Source of the DNA: an uncultured bacterium
GTDB taxonomy: Bacteria; Bacillota; Clostridia; Oscillospirales; Oscillospiraceae
Direction: 5' to 3'
Length of the DNA: 64,000 nucleotides
Assembly: GCA_948469375.1 (NCBI GenBank)
Contig: CAOKLO010000008.1
Location: 1-64,000 of the forward strand
In this document: one piece after another, positions 22,991 through 31,146 of the stretch
How the letters are laid out: every line of letters begins with the position of its first letter
Position numbering within the stretch: the stretch's first letter is position 1
Notes under the pieces: model-generated
What the model was told of the DNA's origin: nothing
Database searches by the model: none
The model's input: the letters and a program-made list of their open reading frames with translations, nothing else
Translations under genes and position numbers: made by a program

Positions 22991-23815
22991 ATGAGTAACC
23001 AGCAGAATGTCACCACGGTGGTGGAGTACAAGTCCTTTGCCCTTCCCGCCCCCATGGACGCCAGCTTTGACGCCGCCGATGTGGCGGAGGATCTGGAGGG
23101 CCTGGAGCTCTCCTTCCCCCGGGTGAAGATCCCCGGCGGCGGCGTGCCCCAGTTCAAGATGCCGGGCGAGGACCCGGACCACCCCACCTATGTGGGCGAG
23201 ATCGAGGGGATCATCCTCTACAACCACTCCGCCAACGCCTGCTGGCCGGAGGGCAGCGAGTACGACGACAACACCCCGCCCCAGTGCCAGTCCATGGACG
23301 GCAAACAGGGCTACGGAGATCCCGGCCTGCTGTGCGAGGCCTGCGGCAACAACCAGTTCGGCTCCAGCGGCAAGGGCAAGTTGTGCAAGAATATGCGGAT
23401 GCTCTACATCCTCCAGGATGGGGCGTATATGCCGCTCCAGCTGGCCTTGCCGCCCACCAGCATCAAGCCCTACAAGAACTTTGTCAACATGGCCTTTGCC
23501 CTGCGCAACCGTCCGGTTTACGGCAGCCTGGTGAAGATCACGCTGAAGCCGGTGAGCAGCAACGGCTTCGACTACAGCGTCGCCGTGTTCAACCGGGTGC
23601 GGGATTTCGCCGGCGAGGAGCTGGCGGCGGTCAAGACGTATGCCGAGGGGTTCCGCAAGATGGTCAAGGAGATGCTGGAACAGCGGGCCCAGGCCCATAT
23701 GGAGGCCGCGGCCAACATCGTTCAGACGGTGGATGACCCGCTGGAGCTGCCGGACAACGACGGCCACTTCGCGGTGGGTATCCTGGACGGTGAGCGGGAG
23801 CTTATGCCCGCCTGA
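22991..23815 (+). CDS. Cys-motif protein of the mobile-element DNA core
   Basis: A 274-residue soluble protein. N-terminal half is acidic (DVAEDLEGLELSFPRVKIPGGG); the centre carries a likely zinc site made of C in NACWPEG, PPQCQSM, LLCEACGNNQFG and KLCKNM; the C-terminal half continues with ALPPTSIKPYKNFV and a long helix, then an acidic tail. The pattern (OB-like strands with an inserted zinc site and acidic tail) recalls phage single-stranded-DNA-binding proteins, but I cannot assign it firmly. Ends in the same frame as the following sigma-like gene, separated only by TGA. Confidence 0.72.
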   Translation: MSNQQNVTTVVEYKSFALPAPMDASFDAADVAEDLEGLELSFPRVKIPGGGVPQFKMPGEDPDHPTYVGEIEGIILYNHSANACWPEGSEYDDNTPPQCQSMDGKQGYGDPGLLCEACGNNQFGSSGKGKLCKNMRMLYILQDGAYMPLQLALPPTSIKPYKNFVNMAFALRNRPVYGSLVKITLKPVSSNGFDYSVAVFNRVRDFAGEELAAVKTYAEGFRKMVKEMLEQRAQAHMEAAANIVQTVDDPLELPDNDGHFAVGILDGERELMPA

Positions 23816-24391
23816 ATCCGATTTGTAGAGCGGCAGAGCAGGCTGTTCCCGCAGTTTGCGCGGGGACAGCCCGCCCCGCTGGCGCCCCTCACGGAGGAAC
23901 AGCGCCGGTTCGCGGACCGGCATCACGACCTGGTCTATTCGTTCCTGGGCAGGGGCGGCTACGCTGCGGGCGAGTATTACGACGTGGCCGCCCTGGGCTT
24001 TCTCCAGGCGGTGCAGCGGTATCTCACCCAGCCGTGGCTGAGGCGGTATGCCTTTTCCACCATCGCGTGGCAGGCCATGGCCCGCAGCGTCGCCGCGGAC
24101 TACCGGGCGGAGGAACGCCGCCGCAATGCGGAACGGCGCTACCTGGAGACTGTCCGGGCCAGACCGCCCGACCCGCGCAGGGATTTGGAGGAGCAATTTG
24201 TCCTCCATGACCTGATCTCTATCGGCAACGAGGACCAGCGCCGCCTGATCCAGCTTCGGCTCCAGGGCTATACGGTGGCAGAGGCCGCCCAAGCCCAGGG
24301 CATGAGCGGCAAACGGGCCCGGAAGCTCCTGAATGGGCTGCACCGGGTGTATTCCGACACAGAAAGAGGGCTCAATATCCATGAATACTGA
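23816..24391 (+). CDS. Sigma-70-like factor lacking a standard start codon
   Basis: Seen: LTEEQRRFADRHHDLVYSFL, EYYDVAALGFLQAVQRYL and YAFSTIAWQAMARSVAADYRAEERRR form a region-2-like fold; GYTVAEAAQAQGMSGKRARKLL is a region-4-like helix-turn-helix. The first in-frame standard start is the GTG at 23984, which would cut region 2 in half. Upstream, the frame is open back to the TGA (23813-23815) of the previous gene with no ATG, GTG or TTG; GTA (23825) and ATC (23816) are the only near-starts. So translation begins at a non-standard codon, by readthrough of TGA, or the gene is damaged. Start coordinate is therefore the limit of the frame. Confidence 0.6.
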   Translation: MRFVERQSRLFPQFARGQPAPLAPLTEEQRRFADRHHDLVYSFLGRGGYAAGEYYDVAALGFLQAVQRYLTQPWLRRYAFSTIAWQAMARSVAADYRAEERRRNAERRYLETVRARPPDPRRDLEEQFVLHDLISIGNEDQRRLIQLRLQGYTVAEAAQAQGMSGKRARKLLNGLHRVYSDTERGLNIHEY

Positions 24392-24623
24392 GGGAAAGAC
24401 TACAAAAACGCTGAACGGTATCTTACTGCGGCCATTGGCCGTGGGCGCGAAGGCCGTCATCCTCCATCAGGGGCAGGTCACGCTCACGTCCCGGGTGGTG
24501 TCCATCCACAGCTATGGCATGGGTGAGGTGCGCTTTGAGACGCTGAACACCCAGTACCGCCTGCTGACGGGGCCCAGCTCCGAACCGGCGGCGGGCTGCT
24601 TTCCCCTGGCGATGGCCGCCTGA
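24381..24623 (+). CDS. Small unknown protein (80 residues)
   Basis: ATG 24381 lies inside the end of the sigma-like gene (11-base overlap), with AGAGGG nine bases upstream, so translation is probably coupled. The protein is a compact beta-type chain: LRPLAVGAKAVILHQGQVTLTSRVVSIHSYGMGEVRFETLNTQYRL reads as alternating strands. No motif recognised. Confidence 0.6.
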   Translation: MNTEGKTTKTLNGILLRPLAVGAKAVILHQGQVTLTSRVVSIHSYGMGEVRFETLNTQYRLLTGPSSEPAAGCFPLAMAA

Positions 24624-24646
24624 ACAGGACAGCTGACACATGAAAA

Positions 24647-24690
24647 GCGCGGCAAAGGACCATCCAGGTCTTTTGCCGCGCCAATTTTTT
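24647..24690 (+). terminator. Intrinsic terminator closing the core operon
   Basis: A 15-bp stem (GCGCGGCAAAGGACC with one wobble pair), five-base loop and a T-tract follow the 80-residue gene. Confidence 0.85.
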
Positions 24691-24706
24691 GTTGGAGTGA
24701 TGAACA

Positions 24707-25177
24707 ATGCCAGGCCATGAAGCAAACACCGCCTATTTCCCGCCTCTCTGCGGCACAGTCGATTGTTTCCAGTGTGAGATCGCGTCCGAATGCTGGTGCC
24801 GCTGCAAATATCAGCGAAACAGGAGGGACTTTTCACACACCTCCGGCCGCTGCCCCCGGCTCCCGGATTATCGGGGCTTCGTGGAGCAGGAACACAGGAA
24901 ACTCTATGCCAAGACATTTTCGCTTGTCCATGCGGAGCGTGGCGAAGATGTGCTCTATCTGACCCTGACCGTTCCTGGGGTGAAACGGCCCAAAAAGGTA
25001 TATCAGACCCAAAGCGGAGAATGGTATTTTCATGAGAAAAACGATGATGGCACCTATAGTAAGCGGGAAATATCCTTTGAATCATACCACAGCAGGGAAC
25101 AGATTCTGGATCATATGGATATGGCCCATACGGATTACTGCTTGTTTCGAGCTGAAATCTTTGGCTACTGCATCTAA
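24707..25177 (+). CDS. Cys-rich unknown protein
   Basis: A 156-residue protein with seven Cys in its first 50 residues (CGTVDCFQC, CWCRC, GRCPRL), which look like one or two zinc or metal knuckles, then a beta-rich domain (VLYLTLTVPGVKRPKKVYQT). Strong start context after the terminator. First of a three-gene set (with the pentapeptide and YkgJ-like genes) in which all products are Cys-rich. Function unknown. Confidence 0.65.
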   Translation: MPGHEANTAYFPPLCGTVDCFQCEIASECWCRCKYQRNRRDFSHTSGRCPRLPDYRGFVEQEHRKLYAKTFSLVHAERGEDVLYLTLTVPGVKRPKKVYQTQSGEWYFHEKNDDGTYSKREISFESYHSREQILDHMDMAHTDYCLFRAEIFGYCI

Positions 25178-25195
25178 AAAAAGGAGAATTATACC

Positions 25196-26050
25196 ATGAT
25201 TGACTACAAAGCCGTGCCAAGCGGGCTGGAGCTCAGCCGCCGCATCGCGGACTGCCTGGAGGCGTCCGCGCCCCGTGGCTATGACCCTGGCGAACGTCCC
25301 CGGGCCATCCAAGAGCTCAATGACATCTTGCAGGGCCGGTCCGCCCGGTCAGCGGATGAACTGCTGGCGGAACTGGACAAGTGCGGGGACACCTGGCTCC
25401 CAGCAGTCCTGGGGGATGTTCGGGCGTTCCTGCGCCAGAAGGCGCTGCTGACCAAGCCCTATCACAAGCGCCCCAGCCGGAAAGCGTTTGCATTTCAGTG
25501 GGCGAAGGGTTCCGATGGCCGCAAACTGAAGGTCATCGACCAAAGGCTGTATGACCGTGCTGCCAGGGAGGGCTTTCCGGCCAATTTCTTCCGGGAGGCC
25601 AGCTTTGACCATGTGACCTTTTTCTGCCTGCCGGACAAGGTGGATTTCTGCGGTTCGGAGCTGCATGGCTGCAAATTTGCCGTGTGCCGCATAGGTGGCA
25701 TTTCCTTCGGGTACAGCCGTATCTATGTTACGGAGTTTTACTCGTCTGTTCTGAGCCATGTGGATATGTACGAGGCCACCCTGGCCCATACCCGGTTCCA
25801 TGACTGCGAGCTGTCCCACTTGATGGTACAGAACGCCACGCTGAAAAGCTGCCACACCGCCGACTGCACGATGGATGAGGTGGATTATGCCGGTTCCACC
25901 CTGGACGGATGCACCTTCAGCCGGATCACCGCCGGCACGGTCTGCCTGGACTGGACTACCATTACCCAGGGCGGGGCCACCGAGGAGGAGTGCCGCCAAA
26001 ACCGGAAGGACGTTTACCGGGCCCTGGGCGTGAAGGGGGACGCCGCATGA
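25196..26050 (+). CDS. Pentapeptide-repeat-like protein
   Basis: Seen: a helical N-terminal 120 residues, then from about residue 128 a run of five-residue-spaced repeats (FREASFDHVTFF, VDFCGSELHGCKF, MYEATLAHTRFHDCEL, MDEVDYAGSTLDGCTFS) typical of the right-handed quadrilateral beta-helix. Cys is common at repeat positions. Known members mimic DNA (gyrase protection) or serve as scaffolds. Its stop overlaps the next gene start (ATGA), so the two are co-translated. Confidence 0.72.
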   Translation: MIDYKAVPSGLELSRRIADCLEASAPRGYDPGERPRAIQELNDILQGRSARSADELLAELDKCGDTWLPAVLGDVRAFLRQKALLTKPYHKRPSRKAFAFQWAKGSDGRKLKVIDQRLYDRAAREGFPANFFREASFDHVTFFCLPDKVDFCGSELHGCKFAVCRIGGISFGYSRIYVTEFYSSVLSHVDMYEATLAHTRFHDCELSHLMVQNATLKSCHTADCTMDEVDYAGSTLDGCTFSRITAGTVCLDWTTITQGGATEEECRQNRKDVYRALGVKGDAA

Positions 26051-26709
26051 GCCGCGCCATCCCTGTCCGGCCCAAGGACTGGATGTGCTTCCAATGCCGC
26101 CGGTGCGCCGGCTGCTGCCGGGATCTGGAGGGCCAGCTGATGCTGGAACCGCTGGACGCCTATCGTCTGGCCCGGTGTCTCCGGGAGCAGGGAGAGGCCG
26201 GTTCCATCCATGACGTGTACGAACGCTATGCCCACACCGATCTTCTGGAAGGCCGTCTGACCATCTATCTGATGAACACGGTGGGCAATGACCATGCCTG
26301 CGTCCTTCTCAAAGATGGACGATGCTCCGCTTATGAGGGCAGGCCCTCTGTCTGCCGGATCTACCCGCTGAGTGTGCGGCCCGGGCAGAGGGGGAAGCCC
26401 TTTGAATACTACCGCTGTGTGGATCAGCACGCGGCCCACTTTTCTGACGGCAAGATGCAGGTGAAGGACTGGCTCCACGAGAACTTCTCCAGGGAAAGCC
26501 GGGAGTTTTGGGCCGCTGAGGGCAGCGCCCTGCCCACCCTGGGCTGTCTGCTGAACAAGCTGGACGCCGGAAAACTCCGGGCCAGTCTGTTCCAGATCCT
26601 CTACTACCGCTACTACAACTACGACCTGGATCTGCCCTTTATGCCGCAGTATCAAAAAAATATGGCGGCGCTGGTGCATTTCCTCCAGCAAAGATTGGGG
26701 GAGGTGTAG
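26047..26709 (+). CDS. YkgJ-type cysteine-cluster protein
   Basis: Seen: near the N-terminus CFQCRRCAGCCRDLEG, the CxxCxxxCC signature of the YkgJ/CxxCxxCC family, and later DGRCSAYEGRPSVCRIYPL, which supplies further ligands. The family is predicted to bind zinc or an iron-sulphur cluster; function is not well defined. Length 220 residues. Coupled by ATGA to the pentapeptide gene, then by four bases to a 57-residue CxxC protein. Confidence 0.8.
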   Translation: MSRAIPVRPKDWMCFQCRRCAGCCRDLEGQLMLEPLDAYRLARCLREQGEAGSIHDVYERYAHTDLLEGRLTIYLMNTVGNDHACVLLKDGRCSAYEGRPSVCRIYPLSVRPGQRGKPFEYYRCVDQHAAHFSDGKMQVKDWLHENFSRESREFWAAEGSALPTLGCLLNKLDAGKLRASLFQILYYRYYNYDLDLPFMPQYQKNMAALVHFLQQRLGEV

Positions 26710-26712
26710 GCC

Positions 26713-26886
26713 GTGTTTGCGCTGGAGCGGCGGATAGGCCGCCGATGGGTTCGGTGCGCCGTCTGTGGGAACCGTGCCCTGTTGGATAGAGTGCGGGCGG
26801 GCCAGCCCCGGCCAAAGGACTGGCGGGTGATGGCCATGTCGTGCTACGTCAAGGGCCTTTCAGGGAATTTCGCACGAAGTGCTTGA
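26713..26886 (+). CDS. 57-residue CxxC mini-protein
   Basis: GTG at 26713 sits four bases after the YkgJ-like stop with GGGGGAGG in front. The product is very basic (11 Arg) with one CAVCGN pair, so it could bind one half of a zinc site or RNA/DNA. Its stop overlaps the -35 region of the next TA promoter. Short, so support is moderate. Confidence 0.5.
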   Translation: MFALERRIGRRWVRCAVCGNRALLDRVRAGQPRPKDWRVMAMSCYVKGLSGNFARSA

Positions 26887-26911
26887 TTAAATCGGACGAT
26901 TGACATATACT
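26883..26911 (+). promoter_or_regulatory. Promoter of the Phd/VapC-like pair
   Basis: TTGATT (26883-26888) and TATACT (26906-26911) are 17 bases apart, about 35 bases before the antitoxin ATG. Confidence 0.5.
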
Positions 26912-26948
26912 ATAGGTGAAACCATCTGTGTGAAAGGAGTGCTGGCAA

Positions 26949-27164
26949 ATGTCTATCACCGCGACAGAGCTGAAAAAGAACCTGGGTAAATACCTGGCCC
27001 TGTCCAGCAAGGAGGACATCTACATCACCCGGAACGGAACGGTGGTGGCCAAGCTGTCCAACCCCTTTCAGGACCGGGTGGATATGGCCAAGTCTCTGTT
27101 TGGCATCCTCCCTCCTGACATTACCGTGGAACAGGCCCGTGAGGAAAGGCTGGATCAGATATGA
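26949..27164 (+). CDS. Phd/YefM-type antitoxin
   Basis: A 71-residue antitoxin: the N-terminal SITATELKKNLGKYLALS and DIYITRNGTVVAKL are the Phd/YefM DNA-binding core, and the acidic C-terminus (ITVEQAREERLDQI) is the toxin-binding tail. It shares ATGA with the PIN toxin gene downstream. GAAAGGAG precedes the ATG. Confidence 0.88.
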   Translation: MSITATELKKNLGKYLALSSKEDIYITRNGTVVAKLSNPFQDRVDMAKSLFGILPPDITVEQAREERLDQI

Positions 27165-27592
27165 GGGCGTTAATAGACACCTGTATCATAATTGACGCGC
27201 TCCAGGCCCGGGAACCCTTCGCGGAGGATGCACAGCAAATCTTTCTTGCCGTGGCAAATAAGCGCGTCATGGGCTTCCTCACCGCGAAATCGGCGGCGGA
27301 TATCTACTACATCACCCACCGCCACACCCACAGTGACCAGGAAACCCGGCGTGTGCTGGGCACCCTGTTCAACCTGTTCGAGCTGCTGGATACCGCTGGG
27401 ATGGATTGCCGGCGGGCGATATCGTCCGAACTCACAGACTACGAGGACGCCATGATGACAGAGACCGCCCTGCGCTGCGGGATGGACTGCATCGTGACCA
27501 GAAATCTCAGAGACTATGGAAAAGCCCCCGTTCAGGTGTATTCCCCCTCTGCGTTTTTAACGCAAATCGAGGAGGACATCGGGGAAGAATGA
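27161..27592 (+). CDS. PIN-domain (VapC-type) ribonuclease toxin
   Basis: Seen: 143 residues with the PIN metal-site pattern: Asp6 in ALIDTCIIIDAL, the central acidic DYEDAMMTETAL, and the late MDCIVTRNLRDY. VapC toxins cleave initiator tRNA or rRNA. It starts inside the antitoxin stop, so expression is coupled to its antidote. Acts as an addiction module that stabilises the element. Confidence 0.88.
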   Translation: MRALIDTCIIIDALQAREPFAEDAQQIFLAVANKRVMGFLTAKSAADIYYITHRHTHSDQETRRVLGTLFNLFELLDTAGMDCRRAISSELTDYEDAMMTETALRCGMDCIVTRNLRDYGKAPVQVYSPSAFLTQIEEDIGEE

Positions 27593-27623
27593 CCGTTCCC
27601 GCAGATTGCGGGGAACAGATATC

Positions 27624-27665
27624 AAAGGACTGTCAGACTGTATCCATACAGTTTGGCAGTCCTTT
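27624..27665 (+). terminator. Terminator after the PIN toxin
   Basis: AAAGGACTG with the complementary CAGTCCTTT closes a second stem (ACTGTA/TACAGT); a short T-rich stretch follows. It separates the TA pair from the unknown operon. Confidence 0.75.
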
Positions 27666-27689
27666 TGCGTTTAGAAAGGAGTCTCAGAT

Positions 27690-27920
27690 GTGAATGAGCG
27701 CAGTTTTTCAAATCCCGCCAAGCTGTATTGGTATCAGGATCTCTCCTGTCCCGTCTGCGGCGGGGAGGTGAACTCCTGGGACAAGCGGTGCAGCCGGGCG
27801 CTGGGTTACAAGCAGATCGTGTGCGAGGGCTGTATTGCCCAGGAATACCAAATTGAAGTGAAGGAGCTGAGAGACACCATGAAGGAGCACTTTGGCCTGA
27901 TCCCGTGTCCCGGGATATGA
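27690..27920 (+). CDS. Zinc-ribbon mini-protein leading an unknown operon
   Basis: A 76-residue protein starting with GTG behind GAAAGGAG. Two pairs, CPVC (about 20-23) and CEGC (about 45-48), form a treble-clef or ribbon-like zinc site. Its stop overlaps the ATG of the next gene (ATGA), making it the leader of a tightly coupled operon of four genes to 33658. No family recognised beyond the ribbon. Confidence 0.68.
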   Translation: MNERSFSNPAKLYWYQDLSCPVCGGEVNSWDKRCSRALGYKQIVCEGCIAQEYQIEVKELRDTMKEHFGLIPCPGI

Positions 27921-29002
27921 ACGGGGAGCTGAACGACCTGACCCGGCGGCTCTATGCCCAGGGCTATACCAGGGAGCACCACCCGGACACGGTCTGCTGG
28001 GGCGACTGGCAGAACTTCTCCTACAAGTGGGAGACCATGCTGGGCTTCACCTGGGAGACCCCCTGCGGCCTGCTGATCCAAGGCAGCAGCGATGTTGGGC
28101 GCGGCTTCAACATAGGCAACTGCTGGTTTCAGAACGTCTGGTACTGTGCGGAAAACGACAATCCGCTGCTGCACTGTCCCTATTATCGGAAAAACTGCCA
28201 GCATATCCCGCAGGGATTGAAACTTATTATGTGTCCCTGCCACCGGACGGACAGGCCCTATGACTATGAACACAGTGTGGAAAAAATCGAGACCGAGAAC
28301 GCCAGAGAAGCCCATAAGCAGTACATGGAGCTCACAGGCGGCGCCTACTGCGCCTGTGTGGTGGGCAGCAACGGTTACGAGGGCGGCTGGTACGAGGTCA
28401 AGTATGACGTAGCACAGTGCATCCAGGTACAGTGTAAAAACCCGGTCTGCGTCATCCGCAAGCAGCCCCGTGATTTGAAAAAGGTCAACATTTTCTACGA
28501 TGTCCGCCGCACCTGGATCACCCGCCGGGGCTTTCTGGAGGAGAAAAAGGTGGAGGTCACCAAGGGGATGAAGGTCTTTGACCGCCCCGTGGCCCGGACA
28601 GACGCGGAGATATGGCTGAAGATCAAGGAGCACGAGGCCAGCCCTCTGAACAACTATACCGTGATCGAGCATCCGAGGAAAACCATGGAGGATCGCCGCC
28701 AGGAGTATTTCTCAAAAATGCACCGGCACTATGACGACCTCTATGACTATTTTGAGTTCCACTATGAGGTGGAGAACATCCGCATCGCCCGGAGCGAGCA
28801 GCGGGACCTTTTGCAGGATCTGCGGGACGCCGCCGAGGGCATCGAGGTCGTCCACAACATCGACCAGCTCAAGGCCAAAGCCGAGAAAAAACGGGCGGCC
28901 AAAGTCCACCGCCGGGAGCTGAAGGTGCGCAGGGCGCAAAGAGCGGCCCTGCTGTCCCAAACGGAAGAACAAATTTCCATTTTTGGAGGTGATTCTGAAT
29001 GA
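27917..29002 (+). CDS. Cys-rich unknown protein of the 27.7-33.7 kb operon
   Basis: About 361 residues. The N-terminal half has many Cys and aromatic residues (TVCWGDW, NCWFQNVWYCAEN, LLHCPYYRKNCQ, MCPCHRTDRP), probably two metal-binding knuckles. The C-terminal third is a basic, Arg/Lys-rich coiled coil (QLKAKAEKKRAAKVHRRELKVRRAQRAAL). The ATG at 27917 uses the ATGA overlap; a GTG at 27905 is the alternative. Its end overlaps the next start by four bases. The basic coiled coil suggests nucleic-acid contact. I do not recognise the family. Confidence 0.7.
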   Translation: MNGELNDLTRRLYAQGYTREHHPDTVCWGDWQNFSYKWETMLGFTWETPCGLLIQGSSDVGRGFNIGNCWFQNVWYCAENDNPLLHCPYYRKNCQHIPQGLKLIMCPCHRTDRPYDYEHSVEKIETENAREAHKQYMELTGGAYCACVVGSNGYEGGWYEVKYDVAQCIQVQCKNPVCVIRKQPRDLKKVNIFYDVRRTWITRRGFLEEKKVEVTKGMKVFDRPVARTDAEIWLKIKEHEASPLNNYTVIEHPRKTMEDRRQEYFSKMHRHYDDLYDYFEFHYEVENIRIARSEQRDLLQDLRDAAEGIEVVHNIDQLKAKAEKKRAAKVHRRELKVRRAQRAALLSQTEEQISIFGGDSE

Positions 29003-31146
29003 ATTTGTCAAACATGGGCGCCTATGGGCTGCAAATCAATTTGAAGCTGCTAAACGACATCATTGCTTTTGTCGTCACCACCGCCAAGGCTAATTACGCC
29101 CAGATGGAGGAACTGCGAAAGAGGTGCATATTCCCCCTGTCCTCCACATCCGAAACGCTGCAGCGGGACTATGGCTTTATGTACCTGGGCGAACTGCTGG
29201 AACGGTATGAGGAGCGCTTCGGCATGAGCCTCCCCGACCGCAGGGCCATTGCCCTGGCCCTGGGCTACACCAGGGATATCGCCACACCGGAAATGTTTGT
29301 GGGGAGCCAGCGGGCCGACTTTATCCAGGGGGTGCGGCGGTGCGCGGAAAGCGACCTCTACCTCACCGGCGCCCTCTGCCTGATCTACGGGGGCGAGAGC
29401 GGCGCGGCAGCCATTGAGCAAAAGCTGAAGGAATGGGCATACACCCAGACCGAGGAGCTGATCTTCGCCATGAGCCTGTTTCCCGACGGGGAACAGGCCC
29501 TCGCCCAATTCAGCGACCAGTTAGTGACCCTGCTGGGAAAGGGGCGGACCCTTTCCGTGTTTGGCAACACGGACATTTTTAACCAGGTATTTGCCATGCT
29601 GTTCCCGCTGAAAAAGCGGATGAAGGCCAGACACATGGATCTGCTCCGGGCCCTGCTGTCCCTGCCTGTCTCCTTCGTGAGGGAGGGCAGCAAGCACTAT
29701 GGCTGGCTGACAGACCACGGCTATACCCCCATTGAGATCGCATACGCCAATATTGCGGCCCTGTGCAGCCAGTGTGTTCCCGGCGGCCCCGGACGCAATT
29801 CTCTCACGGCGGAAAAACTTGTTGTCTCGCTGTTCCGCGCCGTTCTGACCCATGACCAGCCCCTGTCTGCCGAGGTCTACCAACAGCTCACCCAAATCTA
29901 TCAGATGTATGCAAAGTTTGACATCAAATGCTATGAGAAACACCGGCTGGCTGAAACATTGACGGTCGGCGTGCATATCCAGACCCCCGAGACCATGGCC
30001 TGGTTCATCCGCTGCACCGACGAACCTCTCCATCCGGCCACCGCCAGCTTCGATGTCATGGATCCCAAGTGGGACCCCCTGGTTGGCAGCCTGGATACGA
30101 AGCACTACCTCAAGCTGTTTGAAAGCTGTCTGACTGAGGACATGGACGCCGCCCAGATCCGCGAACGGTTGGACCGATATCAGGCCCTCACCCAAAAGGA
30201 TTTCCTGGAGCGTTACCGCGAGGACGCCTTTGCCGGCAGGTTCCCTCTCATGGTCAAGGTGGGTATCATCGACCTGTGGACGGCCTTCCAGGGCTGTCTG
30301 TCCGAGGATGGCGATGTATCCAACTCCACCTTGCTGCGCCATATCGGGGGCTGTTGCCATGACATCCAGACGTTGCAGGCGGTCGAATTTCTGACACGGT
30401 TCCTGCCCCAATATGGATTCCAGGGAGCAAAGACATATTTTGGCCGCTATCGGGATGGCTTTGAAGATGAACTGTGGGCGCAAAAAGGCTATAACGGCAG
30501 CGAGATCACACTCAAGCTCCAGCGTGATTTCCTTGCGGATGACCCGGATCGACAGCGCCTGCTGCTCCACTGGGTGGATGAGTATTTTTTCACGAAACAG
30601 CCAAAACGCTACCTTGACTTTGTGATCGCCCTGCTGAAGGATGAGGGCGCGGCCACCCTGCTGTCCCCCGGGGACCAGCGTGGATTATTTGACGCGGTGA
30701 TCGCCCAATCGAAGCTGTCTGCCTGGGACGCTAAAGAGCTAAAACAGCGTTACCTGACGCCGGAGGAACAACAGGCGGATCAGGAGGCCAAAGAGGCGGC
30801 GGAAGCGGAAGAAAAGCGGCAGGCACACTTGGACATGATCCAGAGCATCGAGGCCTGCTATGCCGATTCCAACGATGGCACATTTGGAGCTGTCTTGAAG
30901 TATCTGGATAAGTACCGCTACTACAATGACCGGGAGGCCATTGCCCACCGTGTGGTGCGCGATGGATTGGAACCGCTTTTGGACGGCACTGGGTATGCCC
31001 TGGCCCCAGCGGAGGCGGAGCGTTTTCTGATCGTCTGCCGGGAGCTGCTCCGCACCGGCGCTTTGACCTGGGCAGAGCTGCAATCTTACATTTTGAAGGT
31101 GAAGGAGGTCGAACCGGATGATCCTGACGAAGATCCAGGCGAATGA
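28999..31146 (+). CDS. Large unknown helical protein (715 residues), first of a coupled pair
   Basis: Seen: no signal peptide or membrane helix; long helical, HEAT-like or alpha-solenoid-looking sequence throughout (for example AALCSQCVPGG and MDLLRALLSLP), and a Glu/Ala/Lys-rich coiled coil near the end (EEQQADQEAKEAAEAEEKRQ). It overlaps the preceding gene by four bases (ATGA) and the 846-residue gene by 29 bases. No nuclease, ATPase or phosphotransfer motif is evident. Together with its partner it accounts for 4.7 kb of the element, so it must be worth its cost; a structural, transfer or defence role are all open. Confidence 0.72.
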   Translation: MNLSNMGAYGLQINLKLLNDIIAFVVTTAKANYAQMEELRKRCIFPLSSTSETLQRDYGFMYLGELLERYEERFGMSLPDRRAIALALGYTRDIATPEMFVGSQRADFIQGVRRCAESDLYLTGALCLIYGGESGAAAIEQKLKEWAYTQTEELIFAMSLFPDGEQALAQFSDQLVTLLGKGRTLSVFGNTDIFNQVFAMLFPLKKRMKARHMDLLRALLSLPVSFVREGSKHYGWLTDHGYTPIEIAYANIAALCSQCVPGGPGRNSLTAEKLVVSLFRAVLTHDQPLSAEVYQQLTQIYQMYAKFDIKCYEKHRLAETLTVGVHIQTPETMAWFIRCTDEPLHPATASFDVMDPKWDPLVGSLDTKHYLKLFESCLTEDMDAAQIRERLDRYQALTQKDFLERYREDAFAGRFPLMVKVGIIDLWTAFQGCLSEDGDVSNSTLLRHIGGCCHDIQTLQAVEFLTRFLPQYGFQGAKTYFGRYRDGFEDELWAQKGYNGSEITLKLQRDFLADDPDRQRLLLHWVDEYFFTKQPKRYLDFVIALLKDEGAATLLSPGDQRGLFDAVIAQSKLSAWDAKELKQRYLTPEEQQADQEAKEAAEAEEKRQAHLDMIQSIEACYADSNDGTFGAVLKYLDKYRYYNDREAIAHRVVRDGLEPLLDGTGYALAPAEAERFLIVCRELLRTGALTWAELQSYILKVKEVEPDDPDEDPGE

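Noticed and set aside
21818-24460. 880-residue minus-strand frame opposite the DUF932 region
   Set aside because: Shadow of four supported plus-strand genes with ribosome sites and family matches.
26901-26906. TTGACA-like box before the Phd/VapC pair
   Set aside because: It has no -10 box at the right distance; the TTGATT/TATACT pair fits better.
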